Shown here piece by piece: positions 9,534-17,965 of a DNA stretch of 64,000 bases (within the stretch, counting starts at the first letter, position 1; every line of letters begins with the position of its first letter). The DNA is from Streptomyces laurentii (GTDB taxonomy: Bacteria; Actinomycetota; Actinomycetes; Streptomycetales; Streptomycetaceae), in NCBI GenBank assembly GCA_002355495.1, contig AP017424.1, forward strand, positions 806,001 to 870,000. Reading direction: 5' to 3'. A program made the position numbers and the translations under genes. The notes under the pieces are model-generated. The model was given only the letters and a program-made list of their open reading frames with translations, made no database searches and had not been told where the DNA came from.

Positions 9534-9563
9534 TTGGCCTGGGGGTGCGCCGTGCGTCAGGAT
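9534..9563 (+). promoter_or_regulatory. Candidate bioBA promoter giving a leaderless transcript
   Basis: TTGGCC at 9534 and CAGGAT at 9558 are separated by 18 bases, and CAGGAT ends 8 bases before the bioB ATG, so transcription should begin at or next to the start codon. No clear ribosome site is present. I found no BioQ-like or BirA-like palindrome in the bioF-bioB gap. Confidence 0.45.
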
Positions 9564-9571
9564 CATCCCTT

Positions 9572-10825
9572 ATGGACCTGCTGAACACGCTGGTGGACAA
9601 GGGGTTGCGGCGCGAGTCGCCGACCCGTGAAGAGGCGCTCGCCGTACTGGCGACCTCCGACGACGAACTGCTCGATGTGGTGACCGCGGCCGGCAAGGTG
9701 CGCCGTCAGTGGTTCGGGCGGCGGGTGAAGCTCAACTACCTCGTCAACCTGAAGTCCGGGCTGTGCCCCGAGGACTGCTCGTACTGCTCGCAGCGGCTCG
9801 GCTCCGAGGCCGGGATCCTCAAGTACACCTGGCTGAAGCCCGAGGAGGCCTCGCAGGCCGCCGCGGCCGGTCTGGCCGGCGGCGCGAAGCGCGTCTGTCT
9901 GGTGGCGAGCGGGCGCGGCCCGACGGACCGGGACGTGGAGCGGGTCGGCCGGACCATCGAGGCCATCAAGGAACAGAACGAGGGCGTGGAAGTCTGCGCC
10001 TGCCTCGGTCTGCTGTCGGACGGTCAGGCCGAGCGGCTGAAGCAGGCCGGCGCCGACGCGTACAACCACAACCTCAACACGTCCGAGGCGACGTACGGCG
10101 GCATCACCACCACCCACACCTACGCGGACCGCGTGGACACGGTGGAGAAGGCGCACGCCGCCGGGCTCTCGGCCTGTTCCGGTCTGATCGCGGGCATGGG
10201 CGAGAGCGACGAGGACCTGGTCGACGTCGTGTTCGCGCTGCGCGCGCTCGACCCCGACTCGGTGCCGGTCAACTTCCTGATCCCGTTCGAGGGCACGCCG
10301 CTGGCCAAGGAGTGGAACCTCACGCCGCAGCGCTGTCTGCGGATCCTCGCGATGGTGCGGTTCGTCTGTCCCGACGTCGAGGTGCGGATCGCGGGCGGGC
10401 GCGAGGTGCATCTGCGCACGATGCAGCCGCTGGCGCTGCACCTGGCCAACTCGATCTTCCTCGGCGACTACCTCACCAGCGAGGGCCAGGCCGGCCAGGC
10501 GGATCTGGAGATGATCGCGGACGCCGGGTTCGAGGTGGAGGGCGCGGAGACGACCACGCTGCCGGCCCACCGGGCGGACGTGGCCCGCGGGACCGGCGCG
10601 GCGGACGAGACGGCCGGGACGGCCGGTTGCGGTGGGCACGCGGAGGCCGGCGGCGGCTGCGGACCGTGCGGCGGAGCCGCCACGGTGTGCGGAACGGATG
10701 CGCCCGAGGCCGAGGCCCGGGCTGAAGCCGAGGAGGAGGACGCGGCCGGTGTTCCCGGGGCGCGGCCCGACCTGGTGGCGGTCCGCCGCCGCGGCGCCGG
10801 TACGGACCTCGCGCCGAATGCGTAA
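9572..10825 (+). CDS. bioB: Biotin synthase with Cys-rich C-terminal tail
   Basis: Radical SAM enzyme that inserts sulfur into dethiobiotin. The SAM cluster motif is C65-x3-C69-x2-C72 in [39 protein letters not shown] and the arginine in [13 protein letters not shown] are the expected core residues. The core ends near residue 340. After that comes a roughly 70-residue Ala/Glu-rich tail with four further cysteines ([18 protein letters not shown]), absent from E. coli BioB. bioA overlaps its last 8 bases, so the pair is translationally coupled. Confidence 0.96.
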   Translation: MDLLNTLVDKGLRRESPTREEALAVLATSDDELLDVVTAAGKVRRQWFGRRVKLNYLVNLKSGLCPEDCSYCSQRLGSEAGILKYTWLKPEEASQAAAAGLAGGAKRVCLVASGRGPTDRDVERVGRTIEAIKEQNEGVEVCACLGLLSDGQAERLKQAGADAYNHNLNTSEATYGGITTTHTYADRVDTVEKAHAAGLSACSGLIAGMGESDEDLVDVVFALRALDPDSVPVNFLIPFEGTPLAKEWNLTPQRCLRILAMVRFVCPDVEVRIAGGREVHLRTMQPLALHLANSIFLGDYLTSEGQAGQADLEMIADAGFEVEGAETTTLPAHRADVARGTGAADETAGTAGCGGHAEAGGGCGPCGGAATVCGTDAPEAEARAEAEEEDAAGVPGARPDLVAVRRRGAGTDLAPNA

Positions 10826-12098
10826 CGACGAACTCCTCGCCCTGGACCGGGCGCACGTCTGGCATCCGTACGGCCCCATGCCCGGCCGCACGGACCCGCT
10901 GGTCGTCGCGTCCGCGTCCGGGGTGCGTCTCCGGCTCGCCGAACCGGCCGAGGGACAGGACGAGTTGATCGACGGCATGTCGTCCTGGTGGTCGGCCGTG
11001 CACGGCTACAACCACCCCGTCCTCAACGAGGCGGCGCGCGGGCAGCTCGACCGGATGAGCCATGTGATGTTCGGCGGGCTGACGCACGAGCCGGCCGTAC
11101 GGCTCGCCGCCCGGCTCGTCGAGATCACCCCGGAGCCGCTGCGGCACGTCTTCCTCAGCGACTCCGGATCGGTGGCCGTCGAGGTCGCGGCCAAGATGTG
11201 CCTACAGTACTGGCGTTCGGCCGGCCGGCCCGCGAAGCGGCGGCTGCTCACCTGGCGGGGCGGCTACCACGGGGACACCTGGCAGCCGATGTCCGTGTGC
11301 GATCCCGAGGGCGGCATGCACGAGCTGTGGTCCGGGGTGCTGCCGGAGCAGGTGTTCGTGGACGCGCCGCCGACGGCGTACGAGGAGTCGTACGCGCGGC
11401 TGCTGCGCGACGCGATCGCGCGCCACGCCGACGAGCTGGCCGCGGTGATCGTGGAGCCGGTGGTGCAGGGCGCGGGCGGGATGCGGTTCCACTCCCCCGC
11501 GTATCTGCGGGTGTTGCGGGAGGCGTGCGACGCGCACGACGTGCTGCTGGTGTTCGACGAGATCGCGACCGGGTTCGGGCGTACGGGCGAACTGTTCGCG
11601 GCCGGTCACGCGGGGATCGCGCCCGATGTGATGTGCGTGGGCAAGGCGCTGACCGGCGGATATCTGTCGATGGCGGCGACCTTGTGCACGAGCCGGGTCG
11701 CGGACGGCATCTCGCGCGGCGAGGTGCCGGTGCTCGCCCACGGCCCCACCTTCATGGGCAATCCGCTCGCCTCGGCCATCGCCCTCGCCTCCCTCGACCT
11801 GCTGCTCGGGCAGGACTGGCGGGGCGAGGTCCGGCGGATCGAAACGGGTCTGCGGGAGGGGCTGTCGGAGGTGTCGGCGATTCCGGGCGTCCGCGACGTG
11901 CGGGTGCTCGGGGCGATCGGCGTGGTGCAGCTCGACCACGACGTCGACGTGCCGGCGGCGACCAGGGCGGCGGTGCGGGAGGGCGTGTGGCTCCGGCCGT
12001 TCCGCGACCTGATCTACACGATGCCGCCGTTCGTGACGGACGACGAGGACGTGGCCCGGATCTGCGCGGGGGTACGGGCGGCGGCCCACGCGGGGTGA
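10818..12098 (+). CDS. bioA: Adenosylmethionine-8-amino-7-oxononanoate aminotransferase
   Basis: Class III PLP aminotransferase converting KAPA to DAPA with SAM as amino donor. The 426-residue protein shows HVWHPYGPM at 13-21 and [13 protein letters not shown], both typical of BioA, the PLP aspartate in [13 protein letters not shown] (about D247), and the Schiff-base lysine K276 in VGKALTGGY. Length is normal. The ATG sits inside the end of bioB. bioD does not follow directly: a 343-base gap separates them, so bioD probably has its own promoter. Confidence 0.97.
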   Translation: MRNDELLALDRAHVWHPYGPMPGRTDPLVVASASGVRLRLAEPAEGQDELIDGMSSWWSAVHGYNHPVLNEAARGQLDRMSHVMFGGLTHEPAVRLAARLVEITPEPLRHVFLSDSGSVAVEVAAKMCLQYWRSAGRPAKRRLLTWRGGYHGDTWQPMSVCDPEGGMHELWSGVLPEQVFVDAPPTAYEESYARLLRDAIARHADELAAVIVEPVVQGAGGMRFHSPAYLRVLREACDAHDVLLVFDEIATGFGRTGELFAAGHAGIAPDVMCVGKALTGGYLSMAATLCTSRVADGISRGEVPVLAHGPTFMGNPLASAIALASLDLLLGQDWRGEVRRIETGLREGLSEVSAIPGVRDVRVLGAIGVVQLDHDVDVPAATRAAVREGVWLRPFRDLIYTMPPFVTDDEDVARICAGVRAAAHAG

Positions 12099-12441
12099 GC
12101 CGAGCCGCCGGCGGGCCGTGATACCCCTGTCCGGGGAACGGCGTGCCGGCGGCCGTAACCGGCACGAACGTCGGGATCGTCACCGTCGTTCCGGCCGCCG
12201 GGCGACGACGCGTGCGCACCGCCCGGTCAGACCCAGGTGCGGGTGAGGAAGCCGTCGACCAGCGGGGCGATGGCGGGCACAACGCGGCCGACGAGTCCGG
12301 CCCGGCCGACACCTGACGGAGGCGGCACCCCCGCACACCGCCCCGCTCGCCGGAATCACGCTCCACCCCGTAGTTCGCAAGGGCCCGTCCGGCTCGCCCG
12401 CCAGGGCCCGGACGGGTACGCACGAGAAAAGGACAGCGCAC
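12099..12441. other. bioA-bioD gap with hairpin and gene remnant
   Basis: This gap breaks what would otherwise be a compact bioBAD operon. It holds a short minus-strand reading frame listed separately, and a hairpin (CCCGTCCGG/CCGGACGGG, 15-base loop) at 12384-12416 just before bioD that could act as terminator or attenuator. The rest has no feature I can support. Confidence 0.45.
12227..12328 (-). pseudogene. Possible 3-prime remnant of a lost gene, or a 33-residue ORF
   Basis: The minus strand reads VGRVVPAIAPLVDGFLTRTW then V and stop, preceded by GVGRAGL. The hydrophobic-basic composition looks like a genuine protein C-terminus rather than a shadow frame, and it lies where no other gene is found. 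A GTG at 12328 could start a 33-residue product but no ribosome site is clear. I read it as the tail of a deleted gene between bioA and bioD; I cannot name the family. Confidence 0.3.
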
Positions 12442-13188
12442 ATGACCGTGATCGTCGTCAGCGGCACCGGTACCGAGATCGGCAAGACCGTCGTCACGGC
12501 CGCCCTCGCCGCGACCGCCACCGCCGCCGGGCGGACCGTCGCCATCCTGAAGCCCGCGCAGACCGGGCTGACACCCGGGGAGGCGGGGGACGCGGACGAG
12601 GCCGTACGGCTGTCGGGCGCGACGACCGGGGCCGAACTCGCCCGATTCCCCGAGCCGTTGGCGCCGGACACGGCGGCCCGCCGGGCCGGCCTGGCCCCGG
12701 TCTCCCCCGCCGGGACCGCCGAGGCGGCGCGGAAGCTGGCCGCGTCGCACGATCTGGTGCTGGTGGAGGGCGCCGGCGGACTGCTTGTGCGGTTCGACGA
12801 GGAGGGCGGCACGCTCGCGGACGCCGCCCGGCTGCTCGGGGCGCCGGTCCTCGTGGTGGCCCCCGCCGGACTCGGCACCCTCAACTCCACGGCGCTGACG
12901 GCGGAGGCGCTGCGGGCGCGCGGGATCGAGCAGGCCGGTGTGGTGGTGGGCAGCTGGCCGGCCGGTCCGGACCTGGCCGCGCGGTGCAATCTGGCGGACC
13001 TGCCGCGGGCGGCGGGCGCGCCGCTGCTCGGCGCGGTGCCGCACGGCGCGGGCGCGCTGACGCCCGTGGCGTTCCGGGCGGCGGCACCCTCGTGGCTGGC
13101 GCCCGCGCTGGGCGGTTCGTGGGACGCGGACGCGTTCACCGCCTCGTACACGGACATGTCCGCCACGACCGCGGCCGTCACCGTCTGA
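12442..13188 (+). CDS. bioD: Dethiobiotin synthetase
   Basis: ATP-dependent carboxylase closing the ureido ring of dethiobiotin, the step before BioB. The 248-residue protein has the P-loop GTGTEIGKT at 8-16, the substrate-binding KPAQTG at about 34-39, and EGAGGLLVR at about 107-115. ATG has AAAAGGA upstream. The VOC gene follows by 19 bases, suggesting co-transcription. Together with bioF, bioB and bioA all late biotin genes are in the window. Confidence 0.96.
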   Translation: MTVIVVSGTGTEIGKTVVTAALAATATAAGRTVAILKPAQTGLTPGEAGDADEAVRLSGATTGAELARFPEPLAPDTAARRAGLAPVSPAGTAEAARKLAASHDLVLVEGAGGLLVRFDEEGGTLADAARLLGAPVLVVAPAGLGTLNSTALTAEALRARGIEQAGVVVGSWPAGPDLAARCNLADLPRAAGAPLLGAVPHGAGALTPVAFRAAAPSWLAPALGGSWDADAFTASYTDMSATTAAVTV

Positions 13189-13207
13189 CGTCCGTACGCC
13201 GGCCTCC

Positions 13208-13552
13208 ATGCGCGCACGGGTTCAGGAAATCGTCTTCGACTGTGCCGACCCGGCCGCCCTCGTGCGGTTCTGGGCGGCCCTCCTCGGCGGCACGCCGGTC
13301 GACCGGAGCCCGGACTGGTCGTACGTCGACCCGCCCGGGTTCGTCCGGCTGGCGTTCCAGCGGGTACCGGAGGGCAAGGCGGTGAAGAACCGCGTCCATC
13401 TGGACGTGGGGGTGGCCGATCCGGTGGCGGCGGCCGACGAGGCGCTGCCGCTGGGCGCGCACCGGTCCGGCGGGCTCGTGTCGGACGAACAGGGCTCGTT
13501 CCAGGTCATGCGGGACCCCGAGGGGAACGAATTCTGCTTCGTCACCGAGTAG
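13208..13552 (+). CDS. VOC (glyoxalase-like) superfamily protein
   Basis: A 114-residue single VOC module: QEIVFDCADPAALVRFWAALLGG at the N-terminus, the mid-domain VHLDVGV strand, and the closing FQVMRDPEGNEFCFV. These proteins bind a metal through His/Glu residues and act on small substrates or serve as resistance/ligand-binding proteins. H93-E at the last strand (EGNEFCF) and H in NRVHLDV are possible ligands. Substrate unknown. It sits 19 bases after bioD but shows no biotin link. Confidence 0.85.
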   Translation: MRARVQEIVFDCADPAALVRFWAALLGGTPVDRSPDWSYVDPPGFVRLAFQRVPEGKAVKNRVHLDVGVADPVAAADEALPLGAHRSGGLVSDEQGSFQVMRDPEGNEFCFVTE

Positions 13553-13591
13553 GTTCGGTCGGGTCGACGTCGCCAACGAGGAGGTACCGCC

Positions 13592-14473
13592 GTGGTGTTG
13601 CCGTTCCGATTCGCCGTCAACATGCTGGCCCCGGGCAGCGGGGAGGAGTGGCGGACGCGCTGCCGTCGCGCGGAGGAACTCGGCTACGACCTGATCCTGG
13701 TCGCCGACCATCTGGGCATGCCGGCGCCCTTCCCGTCACTGGTTGCCGCCGCCGCGGTGACGACCCGGCCGCGCCTGGGCACGTTCGTGCTCAACTCGGG
13801 TTTCTACAACCCGGCGTTGCTGGCCCGCGAGGTGGCGACGACGGCGGCCCTCACCGACGGCCGGCTCGAACTCGGCCTGGGCACGGGCTATGTGGCGGCG
13901 GAGCACGACCAGGCGGGCATCCCCTTCCTGCCGGCAGGCGCCCGGGTGGATCATCTGGCCGGTGTGATCGAGGAGTTGGAGAAGGAGCCGACGGCCGGCG
14001 TGCCGCTGCTGATCGGCGGCAACGGCGACCGGGTACTCCGGCTCGCCGCCCGGCACGCGCGGGTGGCGGCCTTCTCCGGCGGCCGGTTCGACGGGGCCAC
14101 GGCGACCGTGCTGACCGCCGAGGAGCTGGCGGCTCGCGTGGAGACGTACGCGGGCTTCGAGAAGGAGGCCGGGCGCGCGGTGCCCGCGGAGCGTAATCTG
14201 CTGCTCCAGCGGGTGAAGGTGACGGACGACCGCGCGGCGGCGGTGGCGGAGTTCCAGCCGGCCGTGCCGTACCTCACCGAGGAACAGATCCTGGACCTGC
14301 CGATCCTGGCGATGGGCACGGCCCGGGAGATCGCCGACCAGCTCATCGGCCTGCGGGAGCGGCTCGGCTTCTCGTACGTCACGGTGCTCGACCCCGCGAT
14401 GGAGGAGTTCGGCCCGGTGATCGCGGAGCTGCGCACCCGGGAACCGGCCCCGGAGACCGTGCCGGGCGCCTGA
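13592..14473 (+). CDS. LLM-class F420-dependent oxidoreductase
   Basis: A 293-residue luciferase-like monooxygenase fold protein. FRFAVNMLAPGSGEEW, ELGYDLILVADHLG and the DGRLELGLGTGYVAAEH block fit the actinobacterial F420-dependent subgroup (TIGR03621-like). F420 use is inferred from family membership and host. The GTG start has an excellent GAGGAGGT ribosome site 6 bases away. The gene follows the VOC gene by 39 bases on the same strand. Substrate unknown. Confidence 0.9.
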   Translation: MVLPFRFAVNMLAPGSGEEWRTRCRRAEELGYDLILVADHLGMPAPFPSLVAAAAVTTRPRLGTFVLNSGFYNPALLAREVATTAALTDGRLELGLGTGYVAAEHDQAGIPFLPAGARVDHLAGVIEELEKEPTAGVPLLIGGNGDRVLRLAARHARVAAFSGGRFDGATATVLTAEELAARVETYAGFEKEAGRAVPAERNLLLQRVKVTDDRAAAVAEFQPAVPYLTEEQILDLPILAMGTAREIADQLIGLRERLGFSYVTVLDPAMEEFGPVIAELRTREPAPETVPGA

Positions 14474-14521
14474 TCCGGCGTACGACGCACGCGGGTCGAG
14501 CCTCCGGCCCCGGTCACCCGC

Positions 14522-14553
14522 CGATCGGCCGCGTCTACGATCGGCCGCGTCTA
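14522..14553. repeat. 16-base tandem repeat at the stop codon of the SGNH hydrolase gene
   Basis: CGATCGGCCGCGTCTA occurs twice head to tail. On the minus strand each unit carries a TAG; the first one met is the real stop codon of the SGNH hydrolase. The repeat therefore duplicates the gene boundary itself. Confidence 0.85.
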
Positions 14554-15705
14554 CGGTCGGGCGCGGAACGGGCCCTCGTCGGCGAAGGCGTGGGCGGCGA
14601 AGCGTTCGCCCATCCGGCGGTACGCGGCCGCGGAGGGGTGCAGCCCGTCGGGCAGGTCGTCCACGTCGGCCGGACCGAGCAGCTCGCGGCCGTCGAGGTG
14701 GTACAGGTGGGGATCGTGCGTTTGCCGGAGCGCCACGATCCTCGCCAGCTCGTCACGGACCACCCGCAGCGACAGCGCCCCGCGGGCCGGATCGGCCGGG
14801 TCGCCCAGCGCGGTGATCTTCCCGTCCGGGCCCATCGCGGTCGGGCCGGGACGCGTCTCGAGTGCCGGGCAGCTCACCGGGGAGATCACCAGCAGCGGGG
14901 TGTCCGGATGCCCGTCCCGGATCGTGTCCAGGAACCCGTGCACGGCCGGACCGAACGTCCGCAGCCGGAAGGTGGTCAGGCCCACGATGTTGACGCCGGT
15001 CTTGAGGCTGATCAGGTCGGCGGGCAGGTCGCGGATCGTCCGGGCGACATAGGGGTCCAGCATGTCGTTGCCCGGCTGGCTGAGGTTGGTCACCTCCACG
15101 CCCCCGAGCGACGCGGCCACCACGGGCCAGGTGCCGGTGGGGCCGTCGGCGTCGAGACAGTGGCTGATCGAGCTTCCGTGGTGCACCCAGACGGGCCGGC
15201 CGTCGGGCAGGGGCGCCAGGACCTCGCCGTCGGCGCGCAGCGCCACCAGTTCCGTGGGGGTCTGCTGCGGCAGCCACAGCTCGACGTTCTTCATCCCGGC
15301 CGGCAGTCCGGCGAAGCGTGCCGTGCCCGGCTTTCCCGGGATCAGCCGCTGCGCGGCCCGGGGGCCCGCCATCCGCACCACATGACCGAGCGGTGCCCGT
15401 AGCCGCCCGAAGAGAGCGCCGTCCACCGTCAGTTCCAGCATCCCGGTCGGCCGGGGCCGGGGGTCGCCGTCGAGCTGCCCCGTGGAGGTGAGGACCTCGA
15501 ACTCAAGCGCCCGCGCGTCGGTGCGGAACACCAGCCGTACACCCGACGGCATCACCGTTCCCCCGTAGACCGACGGGTCCTGGTACTGCTCCTTGGTCCA
15601 CGCCGGCAATCGGCGCGGCATCACTCCCGCCGGCGTCTCCTCCAGGTCCAGCGCGCCCCGGACCTCCACCGGGCCGCCCACCAGCGGATACTCCCGCATC
15701 GCCAC
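14551..15705 (-). CDS. Two-domain SGNH/GDSL hydrolase
   Basis: A 384-residue protein with an N-terminal beta-rich domain (about 1-170, with VRLVFRTDARALEFEV) and a C-terminal SGNH esterase domain. The nucleophile is in HHGSSISHC, the block IV Asp-His pair in DDLPDGLHPSA. The arrangement recalls CE2-type esterases with a jelly-roll plus SGNH module. No signal peptide is seen, so it should be cytoplasmic. The start is the GTG 7 bases after AGGAGG; an ATG two codons later is the alternative. Substrate unknown. Confidence 0.87.
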   Translation of the reverse strand: MAMREYPLVGGPVEVRGALDLEETPAGVMPRRLPAWTKEQYQDPSVYGGTVMPSGVRLVFRTDARALEFEVLTSTGQLDGDPRPRPTGMLELTVDGALFGRLRAPLGHVVRMAGPRAAQRLIPGKPGTARFAGLPAGMKNVELWLPQQTPTELVALRADGEVLAPLPDGRPVWVHHGSSISHCLDADGPTGTWPVVAASLGGVEVTNLSQPGNDMLDPYVARTIRDLPADLISLKTGVNIVGLTTFRLRTFGPAVHGFLDTIRDGHPDTPLLVISPVSCPALETRPGPTAMGPDGKITALGDPADPARGALSLRVVRDELARIVALRQTHDPHLYHLDGRELLGPADVDDLPDGLHPSAAAYRRMGERFAAHAFADEGPFRARP

Positions 15706-15920
15706 GGTCACCCCTCCTCGGCTCCGGCCCGTCCGGCCGGGCGGGTGCGCCGCCGGAGTCATCGGGCCTCTCCCCGAACCTAGGCCGTGTCCGTGATGTC
15801 GCGCCGGGGTCACGGGCGGACGGCGTCGCTTTCCGGACACGGTCCGGGGCCCGGGGCCCGCCGATTCCACAGGGTGAAACTCGCTCGCTCCGCGGGTCCG
15901 CCCCCTGCTTGGCTCACGTC
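15706..15920. other. Divergent intergenic region, SGNH hydrolase and GNAT genes
   Basis: About 215 bases containing the promoters of two divergent genes. I see no palindrome or structured RNA that I can support. Confidence 0.4.
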
Positions 15921-16457
15921 ATGAACGATCTTGATATCCGCCACGCCACCCTCGCGGACGTCGACGCCGTGCTCCGCTTCTGGCGCGAGGCCGCCGAGGG
16001 GACGAGCATCAGCGACGACCACGACGGAGTGGCCCGGCTGATCACCCGGGACCCCGAGGCCCTGCTTCTCGCCGAGCGCGACGGTCTGCTCGCCGGGACG
16101 GTCATCGCCGGCTTCGACGGATGGCGGTGCTCCGCGTACCGGCTGGCCGTGCACCCCGGCCACCGCCGGCAGGGCGTCGCCACCGCCCTGCTGGAGGCAG
16201 CGGAGCGGCGCTTCGCCGCGCTGGGCGGCCGGCGCGTGGACGCGATGGTCCTTGAGGTCAACGAGCGGGCCCATCGCACCTGGGCCGCGACCGGCTACCA
16301 CCGCGAGGACCACTGGCGGCGCTGGGTGAAGCCGCTGGAGTCGCGGGAGCCGCGGGAGTCGCGGGAGCCGGAGCCGGAGCCGGAGCCGGCCCCGGCCCCG
16401 GCCCCGGCCCCGGCGAGGCCGCCTGCCCCCACCCGCCGGCTGACCGCTGAACACTGA
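15921..16457 (+). CDS. GNAT N-acetyltransferase with dipeptide-repeat tail
   Basis: Single GNAT domain (about 1-140): IRHATLADVDAVLRFWRE, the acetyl-CoA loop VHPGHRRQGVATALL, and NERAHRTWAATGYH. The remaining C-terminus is low-complexity, going from ES/RE/EP repeats to AP repeats, encoded by tandem 9- and 6-base units. The tail is unlikely to be catalytic. There is no strong ribosome site; the ATG chosen gives the family N-terminus. Substrate unknown. Confidence 0.85.
   Translation: MNDLDIRHATLADVDAVLRFWREAAEGTSISDDHDGVARLITRDPEALLLAERDGLLAGTVIAGFDGWRCSAYRLAVHPGHRRQGVATALLEAAERRFAALGGRRVDAMVLEVNERAHRTWAATGYHREDHWRRWVKPLESREPRESREPEPEPEPAPAPAPAPARPPAPTRRLTAEH
16337..16414 (+). repeat. In-frame microsatellite at the 3-prime end of the GNAT gene
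   Basis: Three 9-base units alternating GAGTCGCGG and GAGCCGCGG run into four GAGCCG and four GCCCCG units. The unit lengths are multiples of three, so copy-number changes would alter tail length without a frameshift. Confidence 0.8.
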
Positions 16458-16479
16458 ACGCTTTGCCGGTCCTTTACCA

Positions 16480-16618
16480 TGGGAGGACTTCGTCGATCAT
16501 CTACCGAAAGGTGTGAGCGTCCGCCCATGGGCGAGCCTCCCAGTAGCCGTTCCCGCAACCGACATCGCGCGGTCCGCCCCACCCTGACTGATCATGGGAT
16601 GCGTCGAGGGACGGAGGT
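16480..16618 (+). ncRNA. Structured leader of the CNNM operon
   Basis: The 145 bases before the CNNM start hold nested structure: TGGGAGG (16480-16486) can pair with CCTCCCA (16536-16542); inside are a hairpin ACC-GAAA-GGT with a GNRA-type loop (16503-16512) and the perfect palindrome CGCCCATGGGCG (16522-16533). An unpaired-looking stretch leads to the ribosome site ACGGAGGTGA. The length and arrangement suggest a cis-regulatory RNA. CNNM/CorC proteins are linked to magnesium and cobalt transport, so a metal-responsive element is conceivable, but it is not an M-box that I recognise. Confidence 0.4.
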
Positions 16619-16624
16619 GATCCG

Positions 16625-17965
16625 ATGACCGAGATCGTCCTGCTGATCGTGGCCCTGCTCCTGGCGCTCGCGTGCGGTGGCTTCGTCGCCGCCGAGTTCT
16701 CGCTCACCACCGTCCAGCGCGGCGAGCTGGAAGCCGCCGCCGAGCGCGGCGAGCGCGGCGCGGCCGGCGCCCTGAAGGCGGTCCGGTCGCTCACCTTCCA
16801 GCTCTCCGGCGCGCAGCTCGGCATCACGGTGACCAACCTGGTCGTCGGCATGCTCTCCGAGCCGTCGATCTCGAAGCTGATCCGCGGCCCGATCGAGGCC
16901 GTCGGCCTGTCCCCCGCGGTCGCCTCCTCGGTGGCCCTGGTCCTCGGCACCGCGCTGTCGACGCTCGTCCTGATGGTGATCGGCGAGCTGGTCCCCAAGA
17001 ACTGGGCGATCTCCTCGCCGCTCGCCGTGGCCAAGGTGGTGGCGACCCCGCAGCGGGTCTTCACCGCCGCGTTCCGGCCGCTGATCAGCCATCTCAACAA
17101 CACCGCCAACCGCGTACTGCACCGGCTCGGCCTGGAGCCCACCGAGGAGCTGGCCTCCGCCCGCTCCCCGCAGGAGCTGGTCGCCCTGGCCCGCCACTCC
17201 GCCAAGGCGGGCGCCCTGGAGGCCGACACCGCCGAGCTGTTCGTCCGGACCCTCAACCTGGCCGGGCTGACGGCGGAGAACGTGATGACCCCGCGCGTCC
17301 AGGTCACCGCCCTGGAACTGCAGGCCACCGCCGAGGACGTCGCCAACGCGACCCGCGCGACCGGACTGAGCCGCTTCCCCGTCTACCGGGGCAATCTCGA
17401 CACGGTCGTCGGCATCGCGCACATCAAGGACGTGCTCGCCATACCGGCCGAGGAGCGGCCGCACCGCCCCGTCGGCGATCTGCTGCGCCAGCCGCTGCTG
17501 GTGCCCGAGAGCCTCACCGTGGACCGGCTGCTCGACCGCCTGTCGGGCAAGCAGACGATGGCCGTGGTCATCGACGAGTACGGCGGCACGGCCGGCGTCG
17601 CGACCCTGGAGGACATCGTCGAGGAGGTCGTCGGCGAGGTACGCGACGAGCACGACCCGCACGAGACGCCCGACCTGGCCCCGGCGGGCGAGGACACCGA
17701 CGGCCGCGCGCTGTGGTCGGCGGACGGCGCGGCCCGTACCGACCAGCTGGAGGCCATCGGCCTGCGGGTGCCCGAGGGGCCGTACGAGACCCTGGCGGGC
17801 GTGCTCGCCACCGCGCTGGGCCGGATCCCGGCCACCGGCGACACGGTGGAGCTGGCCGACTGGCGGCTCGACGTCGTGGACGCCTCCGGGCGGCGCGCGG
17901 CACGCGTGCTGCTGCACGCCCCGGTGCCCGCCGGCACCGACACGGACGAGGAGGCCGGCCGATGA
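16625..17965 (+). CDS. CNNM/CorC-family membrane protein (DUF21-CBS-CorC)
   Basis: A 446-residue protein with an N-terminal DUF21 membrane domain (about 1-190, four hydrophobic segments starting IVLLIVALLLALACGGFVAA), a CBS pair (about 215-335, with VMTPRVQV and VVIDEYGGTAGVATLEDIVEEVVGE) and a C-terminal CorC/HlyC domain (about 355-430). Such proteins act in Mg2+ or Co2+ efflux or homeostasis in the cytoplasmic membrane. The next gene is a paralogue that overlaps by ATGA, so the two probably work as a heteromer. ATG follows the ribosome site GGAGGTGATCCG. Confidence 0.95.
   Translation: MTEIVLLIVALLLALACGGFVAAEFSLTTVQRGELEAAAERGERGAAGALKAVRSLTFQLSGAQLGITVTNLVVGMLSEPSISKLIRGPIEAVGLSPAVASSVALVLGTALSTLVLMVIGELVPKNWAISSPLAVAKVVATPQRVFTAAFRPLISHLNNTANRVLHRLGLEPTEELASARSPQELVALARHSAKAGALEADTAELFVRTLNLAGLTAENVMTPRVQVTALELQATAEDVANATRATGLSRFPVYRGNLDTVVGIAHIKDVLAIPAEERPHRPVGDLLRQPLLVPESLTVDRLLDRLSGKQTMAVVIDEYGGTAGVATLEDIVEEVVGEVRDEHDPHETPDLAPAGEDTDGRALWSADGAARTDQLEAIGLRVPEGPYETLAGVLATALGRIPATGDTVELADWRLDVVDASGRRAARVLLHAPVPAGTDTDEEAGR

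Noticed and set aside
9430..9571. BioQ or BirA operator between bioF and bioB
   Set aside because: No convincing palindrome with the published half-sites was found; only promoter boxes are supported.
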